Source: Fen731 sp964481885
GTDB lineage: Bacteria; Actinomycetota; Humimicrobiia; Humimicrobiales; Humimicrobiaceae
Direction: 5' to 3'
Length of the DNA: 64,000 nucleotides
Assembly (NCBI GenBank): GCA_964481885.1
Contig: CAYZUS010000002.1
Location: 62,001-126,000, forward strand
Within the stretch, counting starts at the first letter, position 1; each line of letters starts with the position of its first letter. Position numbers and translations under genes: made by a program. The notes under the pieces are model-generated. The model worked only from the letters and a program-made list of their open reading frames with translations. It had not been told where the DNA came from and ran no database searches. Shown one piece after another: positions 45,275 through 54,422 of the stretch.

Positions 45275-45357
45275 GTTTTTTTTAATATCTTAAACCACTT
45301 TTCAATTATGCCCAGGCATCGGACACCAACCGGCTATTATCACCTGGTTATGAATTA

Positions 45358-46707
45358 TTAATGATACGTAATATTAAGATTTACTCCGGAAGATTTGTCA
45401 TATTCCCAACCATCATAGTTATCATTACCGTTACTTGCACCGTTGGACCAGTGTATCCTTATCTGGAACCTGCTGTGGCCTGCAGTCACGGCACTTTGAA
45501 GCTGTGTCTTTAAATCTGCAGCATTACATGTAAAACTGCCGCCCCCGGCATTATTAAATTTCTGAATTCCTGCGGATAAAAGATCAAAGTCTGATGCTAC
45601 AAGAGGCTCTGCACCCCAATTTACCACACCTACCCATAAGTCCAGGAGAAACGCAGAGCTGCCCCATGTTTGTTTCAAATTGAAAGGCATTGAAGCGGAA
45701 TCTATAGTCTTTCCTGCCAGGGAAGATATATCAAAACTTATGTATCCCCTCACACTTTTATTTGCAGGGGAATCCCCGGCAAATATATCTGTTTCTCCGC
45801 CTGCAACATGTACGGGCCCTCCCTGTTCAATATATCCGCTTTCAGCGATTATCTTTGGTACAGTAAAGCTCGTAATGGCTGATTCGACATCCACCACCTT
45901 GGTCATGGAAGTCTCACCACCTTTGCCGTCAGCCACTTTTAAAATTATAGTAGCCGGGCCGGCTGCAGCAGGCGCTGTCCATTTCATCGGGTTTACGGTA
46001 TCAGCTGTATCTATGGAGCCGCTGTTTACGGTCCATTTATAAGCAAGGGCGTCGCCATCAGCATCCGATGCATCGCCATTTACAGTATATTGCTGTCCCG
46101 ACTTGATGCTTGCGCTTGATAAAGTTATATCATTTATTTCAGGACTCCTGTTTTCGGAACCACAGCCCCAAGTCAGGTTTAGTGTTGTGCTCGCCTCTCC
46201 TGCAGAGTTCTTTGCAGTTGCAGTCAGAGTGTACGGCACCCCTCTGTGAATATTTATCTGGACTTTTTTGGACCCCCAGGCTCCGGCACTGTCATCTTTG
46301 CTGAACTTTACAGTTGGAGCAGGATCTCCCGTCACGGTAGCTTTTACCCTGTAATAGCATATATCGTCCCCGGCTGAATATGTCGGTCCTTCATATATCT
46401 CCAGAATTATTGTCGGTTTGGTGCCAGAGGCAGTGCTTTCTGCAGCTGTGGTTGATTCCGAAGTTGTTTCAGTGACTTTCGAATCAGATGTTTTTGCAGT
46501 AGATTCAGTAGAGGAGTCTTTTCCGTCTTTGCTTGTTGTGCTGTCTACGGGTTTGTCTGTTGAAGCACCCGCAACGGTCTCTGTATCTGTTCCTGTTTTG
46601 TCAGTTGCTGCCGTACCTGCTCCACACGCGTTACAGATTGCAGCGGTTCCAAAAACCATAATTACCACCAGCGCCACCAGGATATAATAGTATTTCTTGT
46701 GTGCCAT
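45358..46707 (-). CDS. Secreted protein with PKD/Ig-like domain and DNRLRE-like C-terminal domain
   Basis: The 449-residue protein has an N-terminal hydrophobic signal (YYYILVALVVIMVFGTAAIC), then a Thr/Ser/Asp-rich spacer (about 30-95). Ig-like segments follow (DPAPTVKFSKDDSAG, PYTLTATAKNSAGEASTTL). A PKD-like domain (DASDADGDALAYKWTVNSG, ILKVADGKGGETSM) comes next. The last 150 residues (IAESGYIEQGG through RGYISFDISSLAGKTIDSA) match the DNRLRE surface domain pattern. An extracellular, probably surface-anchored role is inferred; the ligand is unknown. It has an AGGAGG ribosome site, a promoter and its own terminator, so it is a single-gene unit. Confidence 0.75.
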   Translation of the reverse strand: MAHKKYYYILVALVVIMVFGTAAICNACGAGTAATDKTGTDTETVAGASTDKPVDSTTSKDGKDSSTESTAKTSDSKVTETTSESTTAAESTASGTKPTIILEIYEGPTYSAGDDICYYRVKATVTGDPAPTVKFSKDDSAGAWGSKKVQINIHRGVPYTLTATAKNSAGEASTTLNLTWGCGSENRSPEINDITLSSASIKSGQQYTVNGDASDADGDALAYKWTVNSGSIDTADTVNPMKWTAPAAAGPATIILKVADGKGGETSMTKVVDVESAITSFTVPKIIAESGYIEQGGPVHVAGGETDIFAGDSPANKSVRGYISFDISSLAGKTIDSASMPFNLKQTWGSSAFLLDLWVGVVNWGAEPLVASDFDLLSAGIQKFNNAGGGSFTCNAADLKTQLQSAVTAGHSRFQIRIHWSNGASNGNDNYDGWEYDKSSGVNLNITYH

Positions 46708-46800
46708 AAAATTTCCTCCTAGCTCTTTTTTGGAATATTTATAATCTTTACTTCAATATATATAAATCACACAAAACTTTTAAAAATGTATATTAAATTA

Positions 46801-46837
46801 ATAATACGTATTATAACCTTTTGAAACAACACTTCAA
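46801..46837 (-). promoter_or_regulatory. Promoter overlapping a perfect 14-bp palindrome
   Basis: On the minus strand TTGAAG (46832-46837) and a perfect TATAAT (46810-46815) are spaced by 16 bp. The palindrome ATAATACGTATTAT (46801-46814) overlaps the -10 box and its start region, a likely operator. It shares the ATACGT core with the LacI operators at 34181 and 35485, but this may be chance. Confidence 0.6.
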
Positions 46838-46909
46838 AATTATTTTAAAATTCTTTAAAAACTTTCATATATTTTATTTAGTTTATTTTATTCTGTTTGG
46901 TTGCAAATT

Positions 46910-47151
46910 AATCTTAAAGAGTTTTGCTGAAATTTTCTATTTTAATCTTAAAGAGTTTTGCTGAAATTTTCTATTTTAATCTTAAAGAGTTTTGCTNNNN
47001 NNNNNNNNNNNNNNNNNNNNNNNNNNNNNNNNNNNNNNNNNNNNNNNNNNNNNNNNNNNNNNNNNNNNNNNNNNNNNNNNNNNNNNNNNNNNNNNNTTTT
47101 GCTGAAATTTTCTATTTTAATCTTAAAGAGTTTTGCTGAAATTTTCTATTT
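46910..47151. repeat. 34-bp tandem repeat array broken by an assembly gap
   Basis: Identical 34-bp units beginning AATCTTAAAGAGTTTTGCTG start at 46910, 46944 and 46978. They resume after the gap with a partial unit (47097-47118) and a further unit at 47119. There are no unique spacers, so this is not a CRISPR. True copy number is unknown because 46997-47096 is a run of 100 Ns, a conventional placeholder length. Apparent open frames through it are artefacts. Confidence 0.9.
46997..47096. other. Assembly gap (100 Ns)
   Basis: The sequence is unresolved here. Both flanks end in the same 34-bp repeat, so the assembler collapsed or failed in the array and the real length is unknown. Confidence 0.98.
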
Positions 47152-47251
47152 AAAGAATCTGAGTTGAAATACAATAGCAATAGTTAAAAAGAAAATCTTT
47201 GATTAAAATAGTTTGTAAAAATAAATGTTTATAAGTATTATTGTTGGAATA

Positions 47252-47294
47252 ATTCCGGTGACTGGCCCGTTTGATAAATTCCGGTAACAGGCCG
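47252..47294. repeat. Direct repeat AATTCCGGTRACWGGCC
   Basis: AATTCCGGTGACTGGCC and AATTCCGGTAACAGGCC occur 24 bp apart in the gap upstream of the GNAT-like gene. The function is unknown; they could be a pair of regulator half-sites. Confidence 0.45.
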
Positions 47295-47435
47295 CATGTA
47301 CAACCCTTCAGTTTTTCCGGTTTTATAAGTATTTGTAAGCAGATTCAGTATTTTTTCTGTTCAGTATAAATCAGCTGATCGCGCTATTGATAGCCACAAA
47401 TTTATAAAAATTAAAACAAAAATCAATTATAAAAA

Positions 47436-48722
47436 ATGAATGATATAACTATAAGGGAACTTGGGGAGTATATCCCATCCGTTTTTAACAGTGTCAGCAT
47501 GAACAAACTGAAAGAGTTTACCATAATACCTTACTTTATTGACTGGTACAGCTCAGAAAGCTCTAAAAAAGTGTTTCCAATATTTTTCCAGGAAATATCT
47601 GATTTAAACCCCACCTCGTTTCAGATTCCGGGAGTTCTTACAAGAAATCCATTTTTTGATCATACAAGGATAAAATTTTTTGCAGCTTATAAAAACAATA
47701 TTCCTGCCGGAAGGATAGCAGCTTTTGTGGATTTCAATTTCAACACACAGCATAACTGCAATACAGGATGGTTCGGACTTTTTGAATCGATTGAAAACAG
47801 TGATGTTGCCAACAGGCTCATTGAAACTGCGATAGGGTATCTTAAGGAAAATGGATGTAAAAATGCTGTCGGCCCTGCAAAGTTCAGTGCAAGCGGTGAA
47901 ATAGGATGCCTGATTGAAGGATTTGATAAAAGGCCATACTTTCTTGAACCATATAATGCCCCTTATTATCAGGGATTCCTGGAAAATTATGGGTTCGCAA
48001 AGGAAAATGACTGGTACGCCATGGGTACTGACATTGTACAGGCAAATACTTATATGGAGAGAATCCAGAAGGTTCTTGGAAAAACAAACGGGACAAAGAG
48101 AGAATTCGGAAATATCAGTGGATTTAAGTTGAGAAATGCAGATTTTTCAAAACTGAAAGTTGAAATACAGATTATAAGGAATTTATATAACGAAATATGG
48201 AACAAAGGTAACCATCCCCAGCAGACAATACTGACTGAAAAAGAGTTTGATATTCTTGCTCAGGGTATTAAAGCAGTAGCAATCGAGGACCTGATTTTTA
48301 TATATGAAAAAGATAACAGCCCAATAGGAGTTTCCATCAGCCTTCCTGATATCAATGAGGTAATTGATGAATATGACAGGAATATTGGTATGCAAGGAAA
48401 GAAAAAATACATTCCCTCGAAGAGTTTTTTTGGCCTGAAAGATTTAAACAGAGATTTAAAAATTTTTAATATTATAAACAGGCGCCTCAGGGAAAAAAAG
48501 TTTGAGGGCTTGAGAATCCTTATACTTGGAATAAAAGAGGAGTACAGGAAAACAGGCATTGACTCCCAGCTGTATATTGAGACTTTTAAAAGAGCAAAAG
48601 AGCTTGGAATAAAGAAAGGCTCAGGCTCCCAGCTTGCTGACATAAATTTCGATATTTTAAATCCGCTGTTTAAAATCGGAAAACTGTCAATGACATGGCG
48701 CGTCTATAATCTGAATATATGA
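47436..48722 (+). CDS. GNAT-like (YghO-type) conserved protein
   Basis: The 428-residue protein has an N-terminal region with ARF-type patterns (ITIRELGEYIPSVFN, TRIKFFAAYKNNIPAGRIAAF) and a central GPAKFSASGEIGCLIEGF with YFLEPYNAPYYQGFLENYGF. A C-terminal acetyltransferase-like fold follows (RILILGIKEEYRKTGIDSQL). It resembles the YghO-type GNAT-related proteins, which often sit near lipid or wall genes; none is seen here. The stop codon overlaps the start of the next gene (ATGA), so the two are coupled. Substrate unknown. Confidence 0.65.
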   Translation: MNDITIRELGEYIPSVFNSVSMNKLKEFTIIPYFIDWYSSESSKKVFPIFFQEISDLNPTSFQIPGVLTRNPFFDHTRIKFFAAYKNNIPAGRIAAFVDFNFNTQHNCNTGWFGLFESIENSDVANRLIETAIGYLKENGCKNAVGPAKFSASGEIGCLIEGFDKRPYFLEPYNAPYYQGFLENYGFAKENDWYAMGTDIVQANTYMERIQKVLGKTNGTKREFGNISGFKLRNADFSKLKVEIQIIRNLYNEIWNKGNHPQQTILTEKEFDILAQGIKAVAIEDLIFIYEKDNSPIGVSISLPDINEVIDEYDRNIGMQGKKKYIPSKSFFGLKDLNRDLKIFNIINRRLREKKFEGLRILILGIKEEYRKTGIDSQLYIETFKRAKELGIKKGSGSQLADINFDILNPLFKIGKLSMTWRVYNLNI

Positions 48723-49501
48723 TAAACCAAAAACTTTCAGTAAAGCCAAAAAACAGGCAAAGGCAAACCGCATTTATATTTATATGCCTGTCTGTTGCAT
48801 CTGTAATATTGATTTTTATCCCTTCCATTACAGGCATCGACGGCATGAATGGCGGTTTTGCAATATCTTTTGTTGCCATATTCCTTTCCATATCTTTTTT
48901 AATAAGTGCAATCGTTTTTTTTGTGATGGCAAAAAGATTTGACGCTGCTGTAACTGATGACAATGTGATTCTTCACTGGGTTTATAATAAATCAGAATGG
49001 ATGAAATTTGCAGGCAAGGAATTCACAGTACAAAAAAAAGAAAAATGGTTTCTTTTTATTTTAATTACCGGAATTGCGTTTGTAGTGCTTACAGTTTTCT
49101 CAATTATTGTCAGGGATTCCTGGCGCATTATGATAATGGTTTTTTTTGGGCTCGCGGCACTTCTTGCATTTGTGGCCTTTGCCGTTCCAAAGATACAATA
49201 TGCAAACTTTAAGAAGATATTTCCGGAGGCATACATTGCGAAGGGGTGCGTCTATCTCACAGGAGAATTTCACTGCTGGAGCATGCTCGGAGCTGCGCTT
49301 GAGGACGCTGAGTTTGATAATAAGAGCATGCAGATTAAGATTACCTACTCCTATCCCGCAAGATACAGCCGCAGCGAAACCACTGTAAGAATTCCTCTGC
49401 CCATGCAGGAAAATTCTCAGCCTGAAATAGATGAAATAGAAAAAATAATACTGCAGGCAGAAAACGCGATTTCTATTCTCAAAAAGTCAAATAAGCTTTA
49501 A
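48719..49501 (+). CDS. Membrane protein of unknown function
   Basis: The 260-residue protein has a Lys-rich N terminus (VKPKNRQRQTAF), then two pairs of membrane helices (around 17-36, 43-70, 110-130 and 135-155). A roughly 100-residue soluble C-terminal domain follows (YIAKGCVYLTGEFHCWSMLGAALEDAEF). I recognise no family. It overlaps the GNAT-like gene by 4 bp, so the two products probably function together, perhaps at the membrane. Confidence 0.65.
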   Translation: MINQKLSVKPKNRQRQTAFIFICLSVASVILIFIPSITGIDGMNGGFAISFVAIFLSISFLISAIVFFVMAKRFDAAVTDDNVILHWVYNKSEWMKFAGKEFTVQKKEKWFLFILITGIAFVVLTVFSIIVRDSWRIMIMVFFGLAALLAFVAFAVPKIQYANFKKIFPEAYIAKGCVYLTGEFHCWSMLGAALEDAEFDNKSMQIKITYSYPARYSRSETTVRIPLPMQENSQPEIDEIEKIILQAENAISILKKSNKL

Positions 49502-49712
49502 GAATAATTCGACGTTCTGCTTACACTTGCAATCAATTACTTCCCCCGTCATGTATCAAAAAGTGCCGCAATCTTTTACTTTTCCCCGAAAGTATTTATG
49601 TATTTTCCCTTTTGCGCTCCGGTTTTCCTGCCGGCCAGAGACACACTTTAAAACTGCATTAAAAAAATAAATATTTTATTTGCTTTTGTTTGTTTATTTA
49701 TATATGCTACTA

Positions 49713-49758
49713 ATTCAGTAGTAATAATATGTTTAGTAGTTAATATCTATTACTGAAT
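49713..49758. promoter_or_regulatory. Inverted repeat upstream of the DoxX-like gene
   Basis: ATTCAGTA (49713-49720) is the inverse of TACTGAAT (49751-49758), with TAGTAGTTAATA-type repeats between. It lies 40-85 bp before the start codon and could be a regulator site. No clear -35/-10 pair was fixed. Confidence 0.4.
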
Positions 49759-49796
49759 AATAATAAATGACAACAAAAACAAATGGGAGGCAAAAA

Positions 49797-50309
49797 ATGA
49801 AGGAAAATTTTGAGGTACAAGTACTGGGAAAACCGTTGAAGGTCATGCTTGTGATACTGCGCTATGTTATGGCTGTTCAATTTCTATGGGCATTCTTTGA
49901 CAAATTACTGGGTCTTGGATTTTCTACAAAACCCGAAGGAGCCTGGATAAATGGCGGGTCCCCGACATTCGGGTTTTTAACAAAAGGAGCAACAGGCCCT
50001 TTTACCGGGCTTTTTAATGCTATCGGGGGTAAGGGCGTGACAGATGTACTGTTTATGCTTGCGCTTCTTGGTGTAGGGATAGCATTGCTTTTAGGAATTG
50101 GAATGAAAATCGGAACTATTTCGGGAGCCGTCCTGATGTTTTTTATGTGGGCAGCTGCATTGCCAAAAACAAACGATTTTTTCCAGATAGATGACCACAT
50201 TGTAAACCTTATAGTATTGCTTGTTCTGTTATTTGCAAAAGCCGGACAATATGCAGGGCTTGGGAGAAAGTGGTCAGCTCTTGTTAAAAAAGCACAATGG
50301 CTTGAATAA
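49797..50309 (+). CDS. DoxX/DoxD-like membrane protein
   Basis: The protein (170 residues from this start) has four hydrophobic segments and family features, including FLWAFFDKLLGLGF, TKGATGPFTGLFNAI, VGIALLLGIGMKIG and WAAALPKTNDFFQIDDHI. This is the DoxX or thiosulfate:quinone oxidoreductase small-subunit-like family, membrane proteins linked to quinone redox or thiol stress. I chose ATG 49797 because GGGAGGC lies seven bases upstream; the earlier ATG at 49767 lacks a site. No other sulfur-oxidation gene is nearby, so a general role is likely. Confidence 0.8.
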   Translation: MKENFEVQVLGKPLKVMLVILRYVMAVQFLWAFFDKLLGLGFSTKPEGAWINGGSPTFGFLTKGATGPFTGLFNAIGGKGVTDVLFMLALLGVGIALLLGIGMKIGTISGAVLMFFMWAAALPKTNDFFQIDDHIVNLIVLLVLLFAKAGQYAGLGRKWSALVKKAQWLE

Positions 50310-50403
50310 AATTGGCATAAAGCTTGTGCCAGGGTTAGAGTATTACTTAAAATACGGCAACATCGGAAAGCAAGAATTACGTTTAGGGATACCAAAAGAA
50401 TAA

Positions 50404-50451
50404 GTACCGGAAAAATTAATTTCAGAAAATAATTGGTACCGGTAAAATTAA
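50404..50451. repeat. Direct repeat GTACCGGWAAAATTAA
   Basis: GTACCGGAAAAATTAA (50404-50419) and GTACCGGTAAAATTAA (50436-50451) differ at one position. They lie in the 300-bp gap between the convergent DoxX-like and MacB-like genes. No function assigned. Confidence 0.5.
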
Positions 50452-50490
50452 ATAAAGGTATAAATATTTAAAAAAAGTTAAATAGATAAA

Positions 50491-50532
50491 AAGACCAGGG
50501 TGGATTATGTTAATTATATCTGTCCTGGTCTT
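50491..50532 (-). terminator. Intrinsic terminator of the MacAB-like operon
   Basis: AAGACCAGG (50491-50499) pairs with CCTGGTCTT (50524-50532), extended by G-U pairs inside. On the minus strand TTTTTATC and a second T run follow. It is 78 bp after the last gene of the operon. Confidence 0.75.
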
Positions 50533-50609
50533 AATTTATAATAACCACTAAGTTTGCTGCTGCTTAACAGATCCTCTGCTGATATCATTAAAGATAATTT
50601 TATTGTTTC

Positions 50610-51848
50610 TTATTCGTACCTCAGCGCTTCGATAGGATTTAGCCTTGCCGCCCTCATGGCAGGATAGATACCAAAGAACAGTCCAATGACAGTGGAGAAA
50701 GAAATTGCAAGCAATATGGAAGTGCCCGTGATATTTGTCTGCAATACTGTAAACTTTGCCAGAACAATTGTCACCGCAACTGCAAAAAGTATGCCCAGTA
50801 TCCCCCCGGAAATACTTAAGACCGTGCTTTCAATTAAAAACTGAACCAGTATGTCCCTGTTCTTGGCACCAACAGCTTTTCTGATACCGATTTCCCTGGT
50901 TCTTTCAGTAACCGAGACAAGCATTATATTCATTATGCCAATACCACCTACAAGAAGTGAAATTCCTGCAATGCTTGAGATAACAACAGTAAAAATGCCT
51001 GTAATTGTTCCAACCATATCAAGAATCTGTGTCTGGCTGTTAACAGTAAAATCGTTTAGTTCGTCTTTTCCAAGTCGATGAGCTCTTCTGATAATTTTTT
51101 CAGTTTCTTTAATTGCCTTGTCAGAATCGACATTGTCTTTGGCTTGGGCAAGAATCATATTTAAATAATCTATACCATAGAGCCTGTTTTGAGCAGTAGT
51201 TATGGGTATTGAGACGACATTATCCTGGTCATTTCCAAACTGATCCGTACCTTTTGGTTTGGTCGTTCCGATTATTGTAAAATTTTTTCCGTCAACTTTT
51301 ACTATTTTACCTATAGGGTCAGTATCTTTAAATAATGTATCCATAATGGTCTTGCCGACAAGCGCTACATTGGCTGAATTGGAAACATCACTTTCAGTAT
51401 AAAACTTCCCATCCTCTATCTCGATATTGTAAATCTCTTTGGCTTTTTCTGAAGAGGCGTAAATGCTTGCTCGCGTACTTTTATTTTGATAAGTAATTAC
51501 AGATGAACTGATAATTATAGGTATCGAGCCGATTAATGTGGTTGACTGCTTGTCAAGCTCTTTAATGTCATCAATCTTTAATGACATTTTATCAGCACTG
51601 CCCCCGAACATTGCCTGCGGACCACCCTGCTGCTGACGCTCCTCATTTCCGGGAGTTACAATTATAAGGTTAGAGCCAATGTCCTGGACACTTTGAATTA
51701 CTGATTGCTGTGCCCCGGAACCTATGGACATCATGGCTATAACTGCACCGACGCCAATTATTATCCCCAGCATGGTAAGAAAAGCCCTCAGCCTGTTTGA
51801 ACCAAGAGACTGGAACGCTATTTTTATGTTTTCAAGTAATCTTCTCAT
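50610..51848 (-). CDS. MacB-like ABC transporter permease (FtsX domain)
   Basis: The 412-residue protein starts with the family hallmark AFQSLGSNRLRAFLTMLGIIIGVGAVIAMM. A roughly 230-residue extracytoplasmic MacB-PCD domain follows, then three C-terminal helices containing ISLLVGGIGIMNIMLVSVTERTREIGIRKAVGA and the final RLNPIEALRYE. It is the membrane part of a tripartite-like efflux or peptide-export system, with its ATPase 5 bp upstream and an adaptor before that. Substrate (macrolide, antimicrobial peptide or other) unknown. Confidence 0.9.
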   Translation of the reverse strand: MRRLLENIKIAFQSLGSNRLRAFLTMLGIIIGVGAVIAMMSIGSGAQQSVIQSVQDIGSNLIIVTPGNEERQQQGGPQAMFGGSADKMSLKIDDIKELDKQSTTLIGSIPIIISSSVITYQNKSTRASIYASSEKAKEIYNIEIEDGKFYTESDVSNSANVALVGKTIMDTLFKDTDPIGKIVKVDGKNFTIIGTTKPKGTDQFGNDQDNVVSIPITTAQNRLYGIDYLNMILAQAKDNVDSDKAIKETEKIIRRAHRLGKDELNDFTVNSQTQILDMVGTITGIFTVVISSIAGISLLVGGIGIMNIMLVSVTERTREIGIRKAVGAKNRDILVQFLIESTVLSISGGILGILFAVAVTIVLAKFTVLQTNITGTSILLAISFSTVIGLFFGIYPAMRAARLNPIEALRYE

Positions 51849-51853
51849 ATTTT

Positions 51854-52624
51854 TTAGTCACACTTTGGTTTTTCATCAAGCCTTGGCATGTTTTTGAGCA
51901 TTTCTACGGCATCAATAGGATTTTCAACTTTTTCCTCTTCAGAAATTATTCCGTCCCGCAGGTAAATAACACGATTAGTGTGTCTGGCTATATCAAGCTC
52001 ATGTGTGACAAGCAGGATTGTTTTGCCTTCCCGGTTTAGCTTCTGAAAAATTGCCATTATTTCTTCGCCTGTAACAGAATCCAGGTTTCCGGTTGGTTCA
52101 TCGGCAAGAATTATTGCAGGATCATTTACAAGCGCCCTTGCTATGGCGACACGCTGTCTTTGGCCTCCCGACATCTGGCTTGGCTTATGCTTTTCCCAGC
52201 CCTCAAGCCCAACGGACCTGATGGATTCCATTATTTTTGCTCTTCTGTTTTTGATTGCGCCTTTGGTAACATATATGAGGGGTAGTTCTATGTTTTTAAT
52301 TGCATTGACCCTTGAAAGAAGATTAAAAGTCTGAAATACAAATCCCACTTTTTTATTTCTTATTTCTGCAAGCTGATTATCTTTTAATTTGCTTACATCG
52401 GTCCCCTCAAGCAGATAGGTGCCTCCGGTTGGAATATCCAGGCAGCCTATTATATTCATAAGTGTTGATTTGCCTGAACCTGAAGGACCCATGATTGCCA
52501 CAAACTCGCCTTTTTGGATAACAAGATTTGCACCCCGCAGGGCCCTGACATCAAAATTGCCTATCTTATAGGTCTTGGTGACATTGGAGATTTCAATTGT
52601 TTTTGGATTGCCTGTATCTTCCAT
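51854..52624 (-). CDS. MacB/LolD-like ABC transporter ATP-binding protein
   Basis: The 256-residue ATPase has Walker A GPSGSGKSTLMNIIG, the LolD-type Q-loop segment GFVFQTFNLLSRVNAI, signature MSGGQRQRVAIARAL and Walker B IILADEPTGNLDS. The H-loop is VTHELDIARH. It sits 5 bp before the permease gene and 15 bp after the adaptor gene, in one transcript. Confidence 0.92.
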   Translation of the reverse strand: MEDTGNPKTIEISNVTKTYKIGNFDVRALRGANLVIQKGEFVAIMGPSGSGKSTLMNIIGCLDIPTGGTYLLEGTDVSKLKDNQLAEIRNKKVGFVFQTFNLLSRVNAIKNIELPLIYVTKGAIKNRRAKIMESIRSVGLEGWEKHKPSQMSGGQRQRVAIARALVNDPAIILADEPTGNLDSVTGEEIMAIFQKLNREGKTILLVTHELDIARHTNRVIYLRDGIISEEEKVENPIDAVEMLKNMPRLDEKPKCD

Positions 52625-52639
52625 AAAATTTCTTTTTAA

Positions 52640-54091
52640 CTAGCCCCCTAAACCGCCAAACATGCCTCTTATCCCGCCAGGGCTTTCCCCTGCGTCAGGC
52701 AGCGGCACCGGTGATGCATATATCACGTCCCCCTCTTTGAGGCCCGTTAATATTTCAGTATTATTGTAATCGGAGGCTCCGGTTGTAACTTCAATTTTTT
52801 TGGATGCATTGCCAGACTCTGCCGCTGAAATGTCTATTGCGTCAACATATTTTTTACCATCTTCTTCATATACTGCTTCTGCAGGCACCAGCAAGACATT
52901 CTCAATTTTTAAGGTAGCAATCTCAAGATTTGCAGAAATTCCATACATAAAGCTTGGGTTTTTATCATCATCCGGAGTGACAGTAACCTCAAACGTTATA
53001 ATGCCTGCAATATTTTTTGAAATAGGTGCAATTGACGATACTTTCCCAGTGAAATCCTGATCAGGAAAAGCATCGAGAGTTATGCTTGCCTCCTGCCCAA
53101 CTTTTACTTTTGATATATCAGTCTCATTAATATCTGACTTAACAACAAAGATGCTGCTGATTATTGCAATTGCCGGACCGGGACCTGCATATACACCGTT
53201 TGAAAAGTTTGATTCCAGCACAATACCGTCATAAGGCGCCGTGAGTTTGTTTTTATTTATATCAAGCTTTGCAAGTTCAAGGTTTATTTTGGAAAGAGCG
53301 AGCTGGTTTTCTGCCTGCTCTATATTTTTTTGTGTTATTGCCATCTGCGCCTTTGCCGTCTGCAGACTGTTTAAATTGGTCCAGTAATTAGTTGACTGAT
53401 TATTTAATGCCTGCTCATAAGCTCCTGCTGCAGCGTCTGTCTGGGATCTGGCACTTTCCTGTGCCTGATCATATTGGGATTGAGCGCTTGAGGCGCTGTT
53501 TTCAGCTGCAGTAACATTGTACCCTGCAATCCCCGCAGTGGATTTTAGGGCATTAAGGTATTTATTTGCAGAATCAACTGCTGTGGATGCACTTGCAAGT
53601 GAAGCTTCTGCAAGTATGTTGGCATCTTCCATGTTCTTGAAAGCATTCAGTGTCGCCTGCTCTGCAGTTGCAGCGCTGGACTCGGATAACTGGACAGCTA
53701 TATGATTGGCATTTCTGGCATTCTGGTAATTTAGTTTTGCAAGTTCTATGGAAGTTTCAGCAGTTTTTAAGCTCTCCTCTGCCTGCCTTGCAAGAATCTG
53801 TGTCCTGTCATTTGAAACTTCTATAAGAATATCGCCTTTCTTAAAAAACTCGCCTTTTTTTAGCGACTTTAATACTTCCCCCGCAACTGAAAGCGAATAA
53901 TTTTTTTTATCTGAAGAGTCAACGGAACCACTTGATGTAACTGTCTGCACTATATTTCCTTTTTGTACCGTAAAAGTATCAGGCATTGCGGTAACTTCAG
54001 CTGCACAAGAAACCAGTGAAGCTGACATGGATACAAGTAATAAAGTAATAAAAAAAGCATAACTTATTTTTTTCTTTTTATTTCCAAACAT
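52640..54091 (-). CDS. HlyD/MacA-type efflux adaptor, lipoprotein
   Basis: The membrane-fusion-type protein (484 residues from this start) has an N-terminal lipobox (SLVSCAAEV, Cys29) and an N-terminal beta-barrel/lipoyl half (IVQTVTSSGSVDSSDKKN). A long helical hairpin (about 120-300, Ala/Gln/Asn-rich) follows, then the returning lipoyl half ITAPYDGIVLESNFSNG-type segment and a beta-barrel domain. The open frame extends upstream to 54136, but those 15 codons are not typical signal sequence, and MFGNKKKK at 54091 is the better start. In a monoderm cell it would gather substrate at the outer face of the membrane for the ABC pump. Confidence 0.87.
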   Translation of the reverse strand: MFGNKKKKISYAFFITLLLVSMSASLVSCAAEVTAMPDTFTVQKGNIVQTVTSSGSVDSSDKKNYSLSVAGEVLKSLKKGEFFKKGDILIEVSNDRTQILARQAEESLKTAETSIELAKLNYQNARNANHIAVQLSESSAATAEQATLNAFKNMEDANILAEASLASASTAVDSANKYLNALKSTAGIAGYNVTAAENSASSAQSQYDQAQESARSQTDAAAGAYEQALNNQSTNYWTNLNSLQTAKAQMAITQKNIEQAENQLALSKINLELAKLDINKNKLTAPYDGIVLESNFSNGVYAGPGPAIAIISSIFVVKSDINETDISKVKVGQEASITLDAFPDQDFTGKVSSIAPISKNIAGIITFEVTVTPDDDKNPSFMYGISANLEIATLKIENVLLVPAEAVYEEDGKKYVDAIDISAAESGNASKKIEVTTGASDYNNTEILTGLKEGDVIYASPVPLPDAGESPGGIRGMFGGLGG

Positions 54092-54422
54092 TTTTTCACT
54101 TTCTCTCTCTTCAAACACGGAAAAATACAAAAACAATATAATGGATTATGGCCAATATATCAGACTGAGGTATGCTATACCCGGTTCAGATTTTTGTCAA
54201 TGGCTATATGTTTGTATATATATTTGAATAATAGTTATTTAATGGTAATCAGTCCGATTTATTTAAAAATTTCTTATACTGACAAAGCCTGATTTTACCA
54301 TAATCCTGCTTTTTTACTGACTTTTTTATTAAACTGCTTTCCTTATTTATTATGAATAAATATTGTGCTGAAACAGAACTTCCAATCAGCATATGAACAT
54401 TTCAAATAAATCCGAATTATGT

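Noticed and set aside
46910..47151. Possible CRISPR array from regularly repeated 34-bp units
   Set aside because: Units are directly adjacent and identical with no unique spacers, and no cas genes are present. The gap prevents full certainty, but visible sequence is a plain tandem repeat.
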